32,451 nucleotides of DNA. Source: an uncultured Spartobacteria bacterium. Lineage in GTDB: Bacteria > Verrucomicrobiota > Verrucomicrobiia > Chthoniobacterales > JAATET01. Both the position numbers and the translations under genes were made by a program. Below the pieces are notes generated by a model. That model saw nothing but the letters and a program-made list of their open reading frames with translations. It made no database searches and had not been told where the DNA came from. Positions 1 to 7,604 of the stretch are shown here, piece by piece. How positions within the stretch are numbered: position 1 is the stretch's first letter; each line of letters begins with the position of its first letter. The stretch spans positions 1 to 32,451 of the forward strand of contig CALGTD010000010.1 of assembly GCA_937901895.1 (NCBI GenBank), read 5' to 3'.

Positions 1-1
1 C

Positions 2-1921
2 GCTCCGCTGAACAGCTGGCCCGACAACGTCAGCCTCGACAAGGCGCGCCGCCTGCTCTGGCCGATCAAGCAGAAATACGGCCGCCGCATTTCGTGGGCC
101 GACCTCCTCATTCTCACGGGCAACGTGGCGCTCGAGACGATGGGGCTGAAGGCGGTTGGCTTCGGCGGCGGACGTGCCGACACGTGGGAGCCCGATCTGG
201 ATGTGTATTGGGGCCGCGAGAAGACGTGGCTCGGTGGCGACGTGCGCTACGCCCACGGCTCCGAAGGCGTGACGAAGGACGGCCCGGCCGTGCTCGTCTC
301 CGATGACACCGCGGACGGCGACATTCACAGCCGCAAGCTCGAGAACCCGCTCGCCGCGGTGCAGATGGGTCTCATCTACGTGAACCCCGAGGGCCCCGAC
401 GGCAACCCCGATCCGCTGAAGGCCGCCTACGACATTCGCGACACGTTTGCGCGCATGGGCATGAACGACGAGGAAACCGTCGCCCTCATCGCCGGCGGCC
501 ACACCTTCGGCAAGACGCACGGCGCAGGTCCCGCGGACAACGTGGGCCCCGACGTCGAGGCCGCTCCGATCGAGCAGCAGGGCCTTGGCTGGGCGAACAC
601 GTTTGGCAAGGGCAAGGGCCGCGACACAATCACCAGCGGCCTCGAAGTCACCTGGACGCAGACGCCGACAAAGTGGAGCAATTACTTCTTCGAAAATCTT
701 TTCAAATACGAGTGGGTGCTCGAGAAGAGCCCGGCCGGCGCGCATCAGTGGGTCGCGAAGGACGCCGAGGCAATCATTCCCGATCCCGAGGAGCCGGATA
801 ATCCCGCGCTCCGCCGCAAGCCGACAATGCTCACGACCGACCTGTCGCTGCGCTTCGACCCGGTTTACGAAAAAATCTCGCGCCGCTTCCTCGAGAATCC
901 GGAGGAATTTGCAAACGCCTTCGCCCGCGCGTGGTTCAAGCTCACGCATCGCGACATGGGCCCGAAGTCGCGCTACCTGGGGCCGGAGGTGCCCGCCGAG
1001 GACTTCATCTGGCAGGACCCCATCCCGCCCGTCGATCACCCGCTCGTGACCGAGTCGGACATCGCCGCACTCAAGGAAAAGATCGCCGCCTCCGGCCTCA
1101 CCGCCCAGCAGCTCGTCGCGACGGCGTGGGCCTCGGCCTCGACCTTCCGCGGCAGTGACAAGCGCGGTGGCGCAAACGGCGCGCGCATCCGCCTCGAGCC
1201 GCAGCGCAGCTGGGAGGTCAACAACCCGGCCGAGCTCGCCTCGATCCTCGCGAAGCTCGAAACGATCCAGGCGGAGTTCAACACCTCGGCCAATGGTGGA
1301 CGCAAAATCTCGCTCTCGGACCTCATCGTCCTCGCGGGCGGGGTCGGCATCGAGCTCGCCGCAAAGGCCGCCGGCCACGACATCACCGTGCCGTTCACAC
1401 CCGGCCGGATGGATGCCTCGCAGGAGCAGACCGACGTCGATTCGTTCGCCGTCCTCGAGCCGCTCGCCGACGGCTTCCGCAACTACCTCAAGGGCCGCTA
1501 TTCCGTGCCCGCCGAGCACCTGCTCATCGACAAGGCGCAGCTCCTCACGCTCACCGCACCCGAGATGACCGTCCTCCTCGGCGGTCTGCGCGCGATCAAC
1601 ATCAACGCCGACGGCAGCAGTCACGGCGTCCTCACCGAACGCCCGGGCCAGCTCACGAACGACTTCTTCGTGAACCTGCTCGACATGGGCACCGAGTGGA
1701 AACAGGTCTCGCCCTGCGGCAACGCCTTTGCCGGCTTCGACCGCAAGACGGGCGAGCAGAAGTGGACGGCCACCCGGGTGGACCTCGTCTTCGGCGCAAA
1801 CTCGATCCTCCGCGCGCTCGCGGAGGTCTACGCCACCGCCGACGCGCAGGAGAAATTCCTCAACGACTTCGTTGCCGCCTGGACGAAGGTGATGAACCTC
1901 GACCGCTTCGACCTCGCGTAG
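2..1921 (+). CDS. katG: Catalase-peroxidase KatG, 5'-truncated by the window edge
   Basis: Bifunctional haem enzyme that breaks down hydrogen peroxide by catalase and peroxidase activity. The reading frame is open from base 2, so about 90-100 N-terminal residues lie outside the window, including the distal Arg-Trp-His motif; 639 residues are visible. Family signatures seen are WADLLILTGNVALETMG near the start, YVNPEGPDG (Tyr codon 377-379, the Tyr of the Met-Tyr-Trp adduct), the adduct Met at 455-457, and the proximal haem ligand His in GGHTFGKTHG (codon 500-502). The second, non-haem peroxidase-like half fills the rest to the TAG at 1919-1921. Its regulator is not visible downstream. Identity is firm; only the start is missing. 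Confidence 0.97.
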   Translation, partial: APLNSWPDNVSLDKARRLLWPIKQKYGRRISWADLLILTGNVALETMGLKAVGFGGGRADTWEPDLDVYWGREKTWLGGDVRYAHGSEGVTKDGPAVLVSDDTADGDIHSRKLENPLAAVQMGLIYVNPEGPDGNPDPLKAAYDIRDTFARMGMNDEETVALIAGGHTFGKTHGAGPADNVGPDVEAAPIEQQGLGWANTFGKGKGRDTITSGLEVTWTQTPTKWSNYFFENLFKYEWVLEKSPAGAHQWVAKDAEAIIPDPEEPDNPALRRKPTMLTTDLSLRFDPVYEKISRRFLENPEEFANAFARAWFKLTHRDMGPKSRYLGPEVPAEDFIWQDPIPPVDHPLVTESDIAALKEKIAASGLTAQQLVATAWASASTFRGSDKRGGANGARIRLEPQRSWEVNNPAELASILAKLETIQAEFNTSANGGRKISLSDLIVLAGGVGIELAAKAAGHDITVPFTPGRMDASQEQTDVDSFAVLEPLADGFRNYLKGRYSVPAEHLLIDKAQLLTLTAPEMTVLLGGLRAININADGSSHGVLTERPGQLTNDFFVNLLDMGTEWKQVSPCGNAFAGFDRKTGEQKWTATRVDLVFGANSILRALAEVYATADAQEKFLNDFVAAWTKVMNLDRFDLA

Positions 1922-1998
1922 GATTTCGCAAACACATACCCGCGTTTTCGTAGAGCTTCAGTAAGCCCGCCTTCGGCGGAACGCTCGAAGACTCTCGG

Positions 1999-2033
1999 CA
2001 GCCGGTGGTCTGTCGCACCCAGGCCACCGGCTG
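1999..2033. terminator. Hairpin between convergent katG and cupin genes (terminator-like)
   Basis: Perfect 10-bp arms CAGCCGGTGG (1999-2008) and CCACCGGCTG (2024-2033) enclose 15 bases. There is no T-tract, so intrinsic termination is uncertain. The 243-base gap also holds smaller inverted repeats: CCGCC-TTC-GGCGG at 1967-1979 and CGCCGT/ACGGCG at 2137-2160. It lies between the 3' ends of katG and the minus-strand cupin gene, a usual place for a bidirectional termination region or a dispersed palindromic repeat. Confidence 0.4.
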
Positions 2034-2164
2034 TGTAGCGCAAGGGGATCCGCCAGCCTCTCAATGGCTTGGGGATTGCCGCGGTGCCGCGATCGGCGTT
2101 GCGTTGCTCCCGCTGTCCGGCAATACGCCGGTTGAACGCCGTGCACCGGGCAGAACGGCGAACG

Positions 2165-2626
2165 TCACTCCGCAGGCGGCCAGGTCACACCGTCGAGCTC
2201 CGGCGGCAGTTGCTTCGGGTCCACCGGGTAGAAGCGCGAGAGATCCATGCCGGTGGATTTCGAGCCCTGCAGAAACTCGAGTTCCTCCGGCGCGCCTACG
2301 ATCAGCCAGAGCACCTCCTCGTCCGTGTCGTTGAACACCTGCCGCAGGAGGTCCGGGCCAACGAGCACTCCGCCATACCGCGGCACGGTGAGGGTCTGCC
2401 CGCCCACACGCATCCGGCCCGTGCCTTCGAGGACAAAATAAAACTCCTCCTGCCGGACGTGCTTGTGCAGGGTGTTCGCGCTCCTGGGCGGCAGCCGCCA
2501 CAACCGGGCGCCGAGATTTTCGCTGCCGGTGCGTTCGAGGTAGTCGGCATTCGGGATGCGCATCAAGTTCGACGGCCGCCAGTGCAGATCGTCGGGCGCG
2601 ATGACCTGGTATTCGTCGCTCTTCAC
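2165..2626 (-). CDS. Small cupin-domain protein
   Basis: A 153-residue single-domain cupin, exact function unknown. The first cupin motif is clear: LHKHVRQEEFYFVLEGTGRM, with His54, His56 and Glu60/Glu61 as potential metal ligands. The second motif is altered: where the His normally follows the Pro-containing turn, the sequence is GPDLLRQVFN, so the fourth ligand seems to be missing and metal binding may be weak or different. The GTG start at 2626 is chosen because it overlaps the TGA of the upstream gene as GTGA, a translational-coupling arrangement. The frame is open further upstream but only as an overlap of that gene. It probably acts with, or is co-regulated with, its YCII-like partner. 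Confidence 0.8.
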   Translation of the reverse strand: MKSDEYQVIAPDDLHWRPSNLMRIPNADYLERTGSENLGARLWRLPPRSANTLHKHVRQEEFYFVLEGTGRMRVGGQTLTVPRYGGVLVGPDLLRQVFNDTDEEVLWLIVGAPEELEFLQGSKSTGMDLSRFYPVDPKQLPPELDGVTWPPAE

Positions 2627-3003
2627 GCCCCCGGAGTTTCGTTGGTGAGCGCATACACGGAGGCGCGCTCCGGATCGAGCGGTCGGATCTCCAGCTCGAT
2701 GCCGTAGGCAATGCAGGGATTCTCCGCAACCAGCCGTGCAGCCGCCTCGAGATCCGGAGCGTGGATGAACCAATACCCTCCGATCACTTCCTTGGTCTCG
2801 GTGAGCGGAGCGTCGGTGACGATGCCCCGTCGCGTGACAATCGCCCCGTCGCGCTTCAACCGGCTGCCACCGCTCATCCGGCCGGCGGCGATGTGCCCGT
2901 CGAGCCATTCGTAGAAACGTCCGATTGCCGCCTCGATCTCGTCCTTGGGCGCGTCCGCATCCCATTTGCCGCGCGAGATCACGAGAAAGGATTCATCGCT
3001 CAT
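2623..3003 (-). CDS. YCII-related domain protein (DGPF/YCII family)
   Basis: A 126-residue protein with the YCII ferredoxin-like fold pattern. Recognisable segments are an N-terminal strand FLVISRGKWDADAP, IGRFYEWLDGHIAAGRMSGG, VTDAPLTETKEVIGGYWFI and a C-terminal AENPCIAYGIELEIRPLDPE. Proteins of this family in proteobacteria and actinobacteria are often found beside ECF sigma factors; their biochemical role is mostly unknown. The start at 3003 is chosen because homologous YCII proteins begin directly at this strand and the upstream extension looks non-coding. No strong Shine-Dalgarno sequence precedes it. Its stop overlaps the cupin start by 4 bases, so the two genes form an operon. Confidence 0.83.
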   Translation of the reverse strand: MSDESFLVISRGKWDADAPKDEIEAAIGRFYEWLDGHIAAGRMSGGSRLKRDGAIVTRRGIVTDAPLTETKEVIGGYWFIHAPDLEAAARLVAENPCIAYGIELEIRPLDPERASVYALTNETPGA

Positions 3004-3244
3004 GCCGTTGTTGTCTTCGAGGCCGTTGCCGGAAGCAAGGCAACTTGACCCACGACCGTCTCGGACCGCTGACACCGACCCGGGGTGCATTTTCCACTTT
3101 TGCGCGGAATTGGTGACAGTTTTCGGCGGGAAAAATCGTTTTCCGATGAAAGGCCGGGGGTGGTGTCCCGTGCGCGCCAGCTCATGAAGCCGGCCGCCGG
3201 AAGTCAACCGCCTCGAGCCTCCTTGTCGAACCCCTAATCACCCC

Positions 3245-4144
3245 ATGAAATTCCGCAATCGCTCCCTTGTGGCGATGGCCGTCGCCACCGCCGTTCTTGG
3301 TGCATCCCCACTCGCGAACGCCTCCATCGTCGCCAACTTCACCGACGGAAACGGCAACACCCTGGTCGACCAATATCTGGGCGTGCCCGGTCTTGGGTGG
3401 ACCACCGCATGGGCAACCAACATATCCGGCTCGAACAACCTGGCACCCGATGGCTTCCGGGGCACGGTAACCAACGTAAACCCGCTCAATGGCGGGGGAA
3501 ATTACCTCAGCTCCACGCTGACCACGGGCACTGGAACCGCTCAAGGAAAGGGCGCGCAGGTGCGCAGCTACGGCAACTACGACGGCATCGATCTTTCCGC
3601 TCCATACACGGTGAAATTCTCCATGCGGCTGGATTCCGATCTGTCCGTTCTCTCCGGGCCCACGGACTATATCCAGGCGTTCGACCTTCCCGGGGGCGCC
3701 TCCGATTTCAGCGGCAATGGCACCTGGCTGATCCGGGCCTTTGGCGCGCCGACGGGGTCGAACGGCCAGATTCCCGCCCACACGTGGATGCTTTACGACG
3801 GCCTGTATAGCAACACCTACAACGTCAATCAGTTCGTAAGCTCCGGCGTCACCCTGGTCAGCGGAGCCGTTTACGATTTCACGATCGACATGGATCCGGT
3901 CAATCTCCTCTACCGGGTCAGCATCAATGGCGGGGCGTTCTCCGACTGGCTGACGTATCGGAGATCGACGGCCCCCGTGGGAGGCAGCGCGATCAACTTC
4001 GGCGGGCAGATCGCGCCCAACAGCGAAATGAGCTTCTCGATCGACAACATCGAGATCGTGCCGGAGCCCTCGACGGTTGCGCTCGTTCTCCTGGGTTGCG
4101 GCGCAGCTGGAGTTGCCGCGTTCCGCCGGAGAAATCCCGCATAG
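3245..4144 (+). CDS. PEP-CTERM sorting-domain exported protein
   Basis: A 299-residue secreted protein of unknown function. Residues 1-26 form a signal peptide (KFRNR, hydrophobic core, ANA cleavage site before Ser27). The C-terminus carries a complete PEP-CTERM signal: VPEPST at 272-277, a hydrophobic segment, and a FRRRN basic tail. Such tails are recognised by an exosortase (EpsH/XrtA type) and link the protein to exopolysaccharide or surface export. The middle is rich in Gly, Asn, Ser and Thr with beta-type patterns and resembles the lectin-like beta-sandwich proteins common in this class, but I cannot assign a domain. The exosortase is not in the window. The gene is monocistronic and convergent with the ECF sigma gene. 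Confidence 0.9.
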   Translation: MKFRNRSLVAMAVATAVLGASPLANASIVANFTDGNGNTLVDQYLGVPGLGWTTAWATNISGSNNLAPDGFRGTVTNVNPLNGGGNYLSSTLTTGTGTAQGKGAQVRSYGNYDGIDLSAPYTVKFSMRLDSDLSVLSGPTDYIQAFDLPGGASDFSGNGTWLIRAFGAPTGSNGQIPAHTWMLYDGLYSNTYNVNQFVSSGVTLVSGAVYDFTIDMDPVNLLYRVSINGGAFSDWLTYRRSTAPVGGSAINFGGQIAPNSEMSFSIDNIEIVPEPSTVALVLLGCGAAGVAAFRRRNPA

Positions 4145-4211
4145 CCTCCGGCCCAACCGGCTTCCCCTGAAAGCATCATGCGCCCTCCACTGCGGGGGCG
4201 AAAATTTCGCG

Positions 4212-4736
4212 TCAGCGACCGTCCACGATGGCCTCGTAGAGCCAGACCTTTGCCCTTGCCCAATACCGGTGGACGGTGCGCTCCGCGATCTTCATCTCCG
4301 CCGCGATCTCGGGAATGGATAGTCCGCCAAAGATCTTCAGGATAACGACGCGGGCATGGTCGGGATTTTCCGCTTCGAGGTGTCCGAGCGCCTCGTGAAT
4401 GAGCAGCATCTTCTCGTCGGCGTCCACCTGCACGGAATCCGCGGCATCCATCGGAACGCGCACCCATTTTCCACCGCGCTTGAGTTCCGCACGCTGTCTG
4501 GCGCGGTCGATCAGGATGCGTCTCATGGCGGTCGCCGCCGCGGCAAACAGCTTCTTCGGATCCTCCCACCACGTCCGTGTCTCATGGGCGGCAAGCCGCA
4601 TCCATGCCTCATGCACGAGCGCCGTGGGCTGGATCGTCTGTCCGGGCATCTCCGAATGCATGCGCGCGGCAGCCATCCGTCTCAACTGGGGATAGACGGA
4701 GGAAAGAATCTCCTGTGGCGGTTCGGCGACAGACAT
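4212..4736 (-). CDS. ECF-type RNA polymerase sigma factor (TIGR02999-like)
   Basis: A 174-residue sigma factor with region 2 at about residues 10-85 (YPQLRRMAAARM, PGQTIQPTALVHEAWMRL, FAAAATAMRRILIDRARQR) and region 4 at about 112-170, ending in the helix-turn-helix LSIPEIAAEMKIAERTVHRYW. The PGQTIQPTALVHEA segment is the hallmark of the TIGR02999 group common in Planctomycetes, Verrucomicrobia and Acidobacteria. No anti-sigma factor or zinc-binding partner is adjacent. The start is ambiguous: ATG at 4736 matches the usual family N-terminus, while an in-frame ATG at 4772 would add 12 residues and has a slightly better purine-rich upstream (TTGAAAGC). Its targets cannot be read from sequence; the convergent PEP-CTERM gene is one guess. 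Confidence 0.9.
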   Translation of the reverse strand: MSVAEPPQEILSSVYPQLRRMAAARMHSEMPGQTIQPTALVHEAWMRLAAHETRTWWEDPKKLFAAAATAMRRILIDRARQRAELKRGGKWVRVPMDAADSVQVDADEKMLLIHEALGHLEAENPDHARVVILKIFGGLSIPEIAAEMKIAERTVHRYWARAKVWLYEAIVDGR

Positions 4737-4858
4737 CAGAGAGGGAGGGACGCGCCAAAAATGCGTGCGCATGCTTTCAATGTCAATGCCCCCGCCCTGA
4801 GGCGTTCCCCGCAGGTCACGTCCGGCGAGGAATCTCTGGCGTATGGCCGGGAAACATC

Positions 4859-4878
4859 TATCGTGTCATTTCACGATA
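4859..4878. promoter_or_regulatory. Inverted-repeat candidate operator of the LexA-like cassette
   Basis: Perfect 7-bp arms TATCGTG (4859-4865) and CACGATA (4872-4878) separated by 6 bases. The right arm ends on the A of the cassette's first ATG. The left arm contains TATCGT, a 4/6 match to a -10 hexamer, which would start transcription only a few bases before the ATG; the -35 match is poor (CTGGCG, 3/6). Repressors of the LexA type bind such dyads and usually control their own gene, so this is the best candidate autoregulatory site. It resembles neither the CTGT-N8-ACAG nor the GAAC-N4-GTTC box. Direct evidence for binding is absent. Confidence 0.6.
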
Positions 4879-5519
4879 TGAGGATGGATTTGACGCTTTC
4901 GCAGACACGCATCCTGAAGGCGGTCGCATGGTTTGAAGACCGTCAGGAACCCGTGCTCATTCCCGGTTTGCTCACCCGCCTGAAGCTGGCGGCGGAAAGC
5001 AGCCTCACGCCAACGCTGAAGATCCTGGAGCGAAAAGGTCTGCTGCAAATCCTCGGGGGAGGCGCCAAGGGACGGCCCCGCGTGTTGCGTCTCACGGAGA
5101 AAGGGCGGCACGCGATCGGCACGGGTGGCATCCCCCTGCTCGGCTCCATTCCCGCAGGCCCTCTCTCCGAGGCACTGGCCGAGCCCGAGGAAATCGTCCC
5201 GCACCACGCCATGCTTCCGTGGCGGCCGGGGGATTTCCTCCTGCGTGTGAAGGGGGACTCGATGACCGGCGACGGCATTCTGGACGGAGACAAGGTGCTG
5301 CTCCGCCCCGGTGTCGAGCCCCACGACGGAGAAATTGCCGCCGTGCTCGTGGGCGAAACCTGCGAAGCCACGCTCAAGCATTTCCTGCCGATGCCCGAAT
5401 CCGGCCAGGTGAGGCTGCGGGCGAGCAACCCCGCATACCACGACATCGTGGTGCCGGGGGCCGGGGTGAAAGTTGCGGGGGTTTTCCGAGGACTGATCCG
5501 CGATGGAACCCGCCCGTGA
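4878..5519 (+). CDS. LexA-like self-cleaving repressor heading the imu cassette
   Basis: A 213-residue repressor. Residues 4-80 form a winged-helix DNA-binding domain that differs from canonical LexA and looks closer to MarR-type (LKILERKGLLQIL followed by a GRPRVLRLTEKG wing). Residues 84-213 are an S24 peptidase domain. It has an Ala93-Gly94 cleavage bond in GSIPAGPL, the catalytic Ser128 in KGDSMTG and the catalytic Lys167 in ATLKHF, so RecA-stimulated self-cleavage is likely. In proteobacteria a second LexA (LexA2) heads lexA2-imuA-imuB-dnaE2 cassettes; this gene has that position. ATG 4878 is preferred, with ATG 4884 as alternative; neither has a Shine-Dalgarno sequence. It overlaps imuA by 17 bases. 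A separate housekeeping LexA may exist elsewhere. Confidence 0.88.
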   Translation: MRMDLTLSQTRILKAVAWFEDRQEPVLIPGLLTRLKLAAESSLTPTLKILERKGLLQILGGGAKGRPRVLRLTEKGRHAIGTGGIPLLGSIPAGPLSEALAEPEEIVPHHAMLPWRPGDFLLRVKGDSMTGDGILDGDKVLLRPGVEPHDGEIAAVLVGETCEATLKHFLPMPESGQVRLRASNPAYHDIVVPGAGVKVAGVFRGLIRDGTRP

Positions 5520-6165
5520 CAGTCGAATCATCAAGCTCGAGGCCTTCCGGGCACTGCGGGCAAAACTCGCGGAACCGGATGTATCCACGCCGCACGAGCA
5601 CGTGCCCGTCGGCGTGCCCGGGTTCGATGCCGTCGCCGGAGGTCTGCGCAGGGGTGCGGTGAGCGAGTTTTCGGGGTCGAGCGGTCATGGAATGCTGTTT
5701 TTCTCGGCATTGCTGGAAACCGCCTGCCGCGAGCGATGGCCTATGGGGCTGATCGATGCTGCGGATCAGTTCGAACCCGCCGACTGGGATGCCGCGGCAC
5801 TCAGACGGGTGCTGTGGGTGCGTTGCCGCGAAGTCAAAAAGGCGCTGCACGCCGCGGATCTCCTGCTGCGTGACGGAAACCTCCCGCTCCTCGTGCTCGA
5901 CCTTCACGGCGTTCCCGCCGCACAACTGCAACGCATTCCCACGAACGTCTGGTATCGCTTTCAGCGCGTGGTCGAGGAGGCCGGTGTTGCATTCGTCGTG
6001 CTCAGTCATCGGCCGATGGTCGAGGGTGCCCATGTGCGCATCGAGGCCGGCGAACGGCTGCACCTCGGAGACCTGCGAATCAAACGGCGGGATCTCGCCA
6101 CCCGCATGCCCGTGCGCACGCGGCAGAAGACGACCGCGTGGGTCGCCGCCAGGAGGAGTGCGTGA
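5503..6165 (+). CDS. imuA: ImuA, RecA-like accessory protein of the mutasome
   Basis: A 220-residue RecA-fold protein that in other bacteria works with ImuB and DnaE2 in error-prone lesion bypass. Seen in sequence: VPVGVPGFDAVAGGLRRGAVSEFSG, the usual RecA/ImuA lead-in to the nucleotide-binding loop, then GSSGHGML (58-65). This is a degenerate Walker A in which the Lys and Ser/Thr are replaced by Met64 and Leu65, so ATP hydrolysis is doubtful. Further on are LPLLVLDLHGV (Walker B-like strand) and FVVLSHRP. It starts inside the repressor gene (17-base overlap) and its TGA shares bases with the imuB ATG. Assignment relies on fold plus gene order; on sequence alone it is weaker. Confidence 0.85.
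   Translation: MEPARDSRIIKLEAFRALRAKLAEPDVSTPHEHVPVGVPGFDAVAGGLRRGAVSEFSGSSGHGMLFFSALLETACRERWPMGLIDAADQFEPADWDAAALRRVLWVRCREVKKALHAADLLLRDGNLPLLVLDLHGVPAAQLQRIPTNVWYRFQRVVEEAGVAFVVLSHRPMVEGAHVRIEAGERLHLGDLRIKRRDLATRMPVRTRQKTTAWVAARRSA
6151..6158 (+). promoter_or_regulatory. Strong ribosome binding site fixing the imuB start
   Basis: AGGAGGAG lies six bases before the ATG at 6165. It decides that start over an in-frame upstream ATG at 6138 and indicates efficient re-initiation at the overlapping TGATG junction with imuA. Confidence 0.85.
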
Positions 6166-7604
6166 TGTTCGCCGCACTGTGGATGCCGCGATTCCGCCTG
6201 CAGTCGGCGCTGCGCTGGCGGGAAGCGCGGGGACCGATCGCTCTGGTCGATGGCGATGCGACCCGCGGAGTGATCCTCGAGGCAAACGCCGAGGCCGCTG
6301 CGTCACGGGTGCGGCCGGGACTCTCCCCGGCACAGGCCCTGGCCCGATGCCCGAAGCTGGGCGTGATTCCACGCTCGTTCGCGCAGGAAATGGCCTGTCA
6401 GGCATTGCTGACGGAGATCGCGCTGGAGTTCTCGCCGCGGGTCGAGGCGACGGCGGACGGGCTTTGCACGCTGGATCTGTCGGCCGCGGCAAAGGGCGCC
6501 TGCTGGCAGCGAATGGCGGAGGAAATGGTGGCCCGCTGCGCAGCGGAGGGTTTCGAGTCGCGGGTGGGGATTGCAAAGCACCCCGATCATGCATGGCTTG
6601 CAGCCTGCCGGGCGGAACCGGTGAACGTCGTCTACGAGGGCGCGTCGTTTTGCGCCGCTCTCCCGATCGAGGTCCTGGAGCCATCGGAAGCGCTGGCCGC
6701 GATTCTGAAGGACTGGGGCATCCGCACCGTCGGGGAATTTCTCAAGCTGCCCGCAGAGGGAACCATCGAGCGACTCGGCCCGGAGGCTGCGGCACTGCGG
6801 CGGCGCGTGAGTGGCCGCTCCCGGCGCGTGCTGCGGCTGGTGCGGCCCGTGGAACATTACACCGAGGCGTTTGATTTCGATTATGCGATCGAAACGACGG
6901 AACCCCTGCTCTTCCTGCTCCGACGGTTTGTCGATGCGCTCTCGGCTCGACTGCGGACGGCGCATCGCGTGGCAAATGCGCTCACCCTCTCGCTGCCCAC
7001 CGACAACGGCCCGGAGTATGTCCGCACTTTTTCCATCCCATCGCCGACCTCGGATGCGGACGTGTGGTTTCGGATTCTTTCCACCCATCTCGAGTCACTG
7101 ACGCTGGAACACCAGCCGGTAGGGGTGCGTCTGGATGTCGGAGTGGCCGAAGCCGCCGGCCGGCAGCTTCATCTCTTCGAGAGCACGCTGCGCGATCCGA
7201 ACCGCTTCGGCGAAACTCTCGCGCAGCTCAAGGCGGTGGTCGGTGAAAACCGAGTCGGCATGCCCCAGCCGGCGGATTCCCACGAACCGGGAGCGTTTCG
7301 AATGGCGGAATTCGCGGAAGCCGGCGAAGCGGCGTGCGGTCCATCCCGGCGAGGACTTCCGCTGCGCCGGCATCGCCCCGCACGACGTATCACCGTGAAG
7401 CGCGTGAAAGGCCGGCCCTCCTGGATCGAGGGACACGGTTGCGTCGTCGATGCACGGGGGCCGTTCGGATTCTCCGGAGGATGGTGGGAGAAAAACTGGC
7501 GCGTGGAGGAATGGGACGTCGAATCCGGCGACGGCTGCCTGCTGCGCATCGCGTGGCGGCCGGGAGGGCGGTGGACCCTGGAGGGCGCATATGACGTATG
7601 TTGA
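6165..7604 (+). CDS. imuB: ImuB, catalytically dead Y-family polymerase homologue
   Basis: A 479-residue Y-family-like protein (DinP/UmuC fold) acting as the scaffold that brings DnaE2 to the sliding clamp. The start FAALWMPRFRLQSALRW is typical of ImuB and lacks the metal-binding Asp of active polymerases. The second catalytic motif reads TADGLCTLDLS (97-106), with the essential Glu replaced by Gly99. The finger region (ALVDGDATRGVILEANAEAAA, RVRPGLSPAQALARCP) and little-finger region are present. A beta-clamp binding peptide QLHLF lies at residues 334-338. A C-terminal segment of about 100 residues (KRVKGRPSWIEGHG onward, Trp-rich) is the usual ImuB tail needed for partner contacts. It overlaps imuA by one base and dnaE2 by 14 bases. 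Confidence 0.93.
   Translation: MFAALWMPRFRLQSALRWREARGPIALVDGDATRGVILEANAEAAASRVRPGLSPAQALARCPKLGVIPRSFAQEMACQALLTEIALEFSPRVEATADGLCTLDLSAAAKGACWQRMAEEMVARCAAEGFESRVGIAKHPDHAWLAACRAEPVNVVYEGASFCAALPIEVLEPSEALAAILKDWGIRTVGEFLKLPAEGTIERLGPEAAALRRRVSGRSRRVLRLVRPVEHYTEAFDFDYAIETTEPLLFLLRRFVDALSARLRTAHRVANALTLSLPTDNGPEYVRTFSIPSPTSDADVWFRILSTHLESLTLEHQPVGVRLDVGVAEAAGRQLHLFESTLRDPNRFGETLAQLKAVVGENRVGMPQPADSHEPGAFRMAEFAEAGEAACGPSRRGLPLRRHRPARRITVKRVKGRPSWIEGHGCVVDARGPFGFSGGWWEKNWRVEEWDVESGDGCLLRIAWRPGGRWTLEGAYDVC
7580..7585 (+). promoter_or_regulatory. Ribosome binding site for dnaE2
   Basis: GGAGGG sits five bases before ATG 7591, inside the imuB coding sequence. It selects this ATG as the dnaE2 start over the long open extension that continues upstream within imuB. 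Confidence 0.75.

Noticed and set aside
3182..4156. Minus-strand open frame opposite the PEP-CTERM gene
   Set aside because: The plus strand has a signal peptide and a full PEP-CTERM tail; the reverse frame has neither domain nor start signals.
4180..4200. Stem CGCCC/GGGCG between the PEP-CTERM and sigma-factor genes
   Set aside because: About seven base pairs including a wobble, with no T-tract on either strand. Such stems are frequent by chance at this GC content.
4356..4877. N-terminal extension of the LexA-like frame back into the sigma-factor gene
   Set aside because: It is antisense to conserved sigma region 2 codons. The repressor's winged helix begins right after ATG 4878, where the dyad lies.
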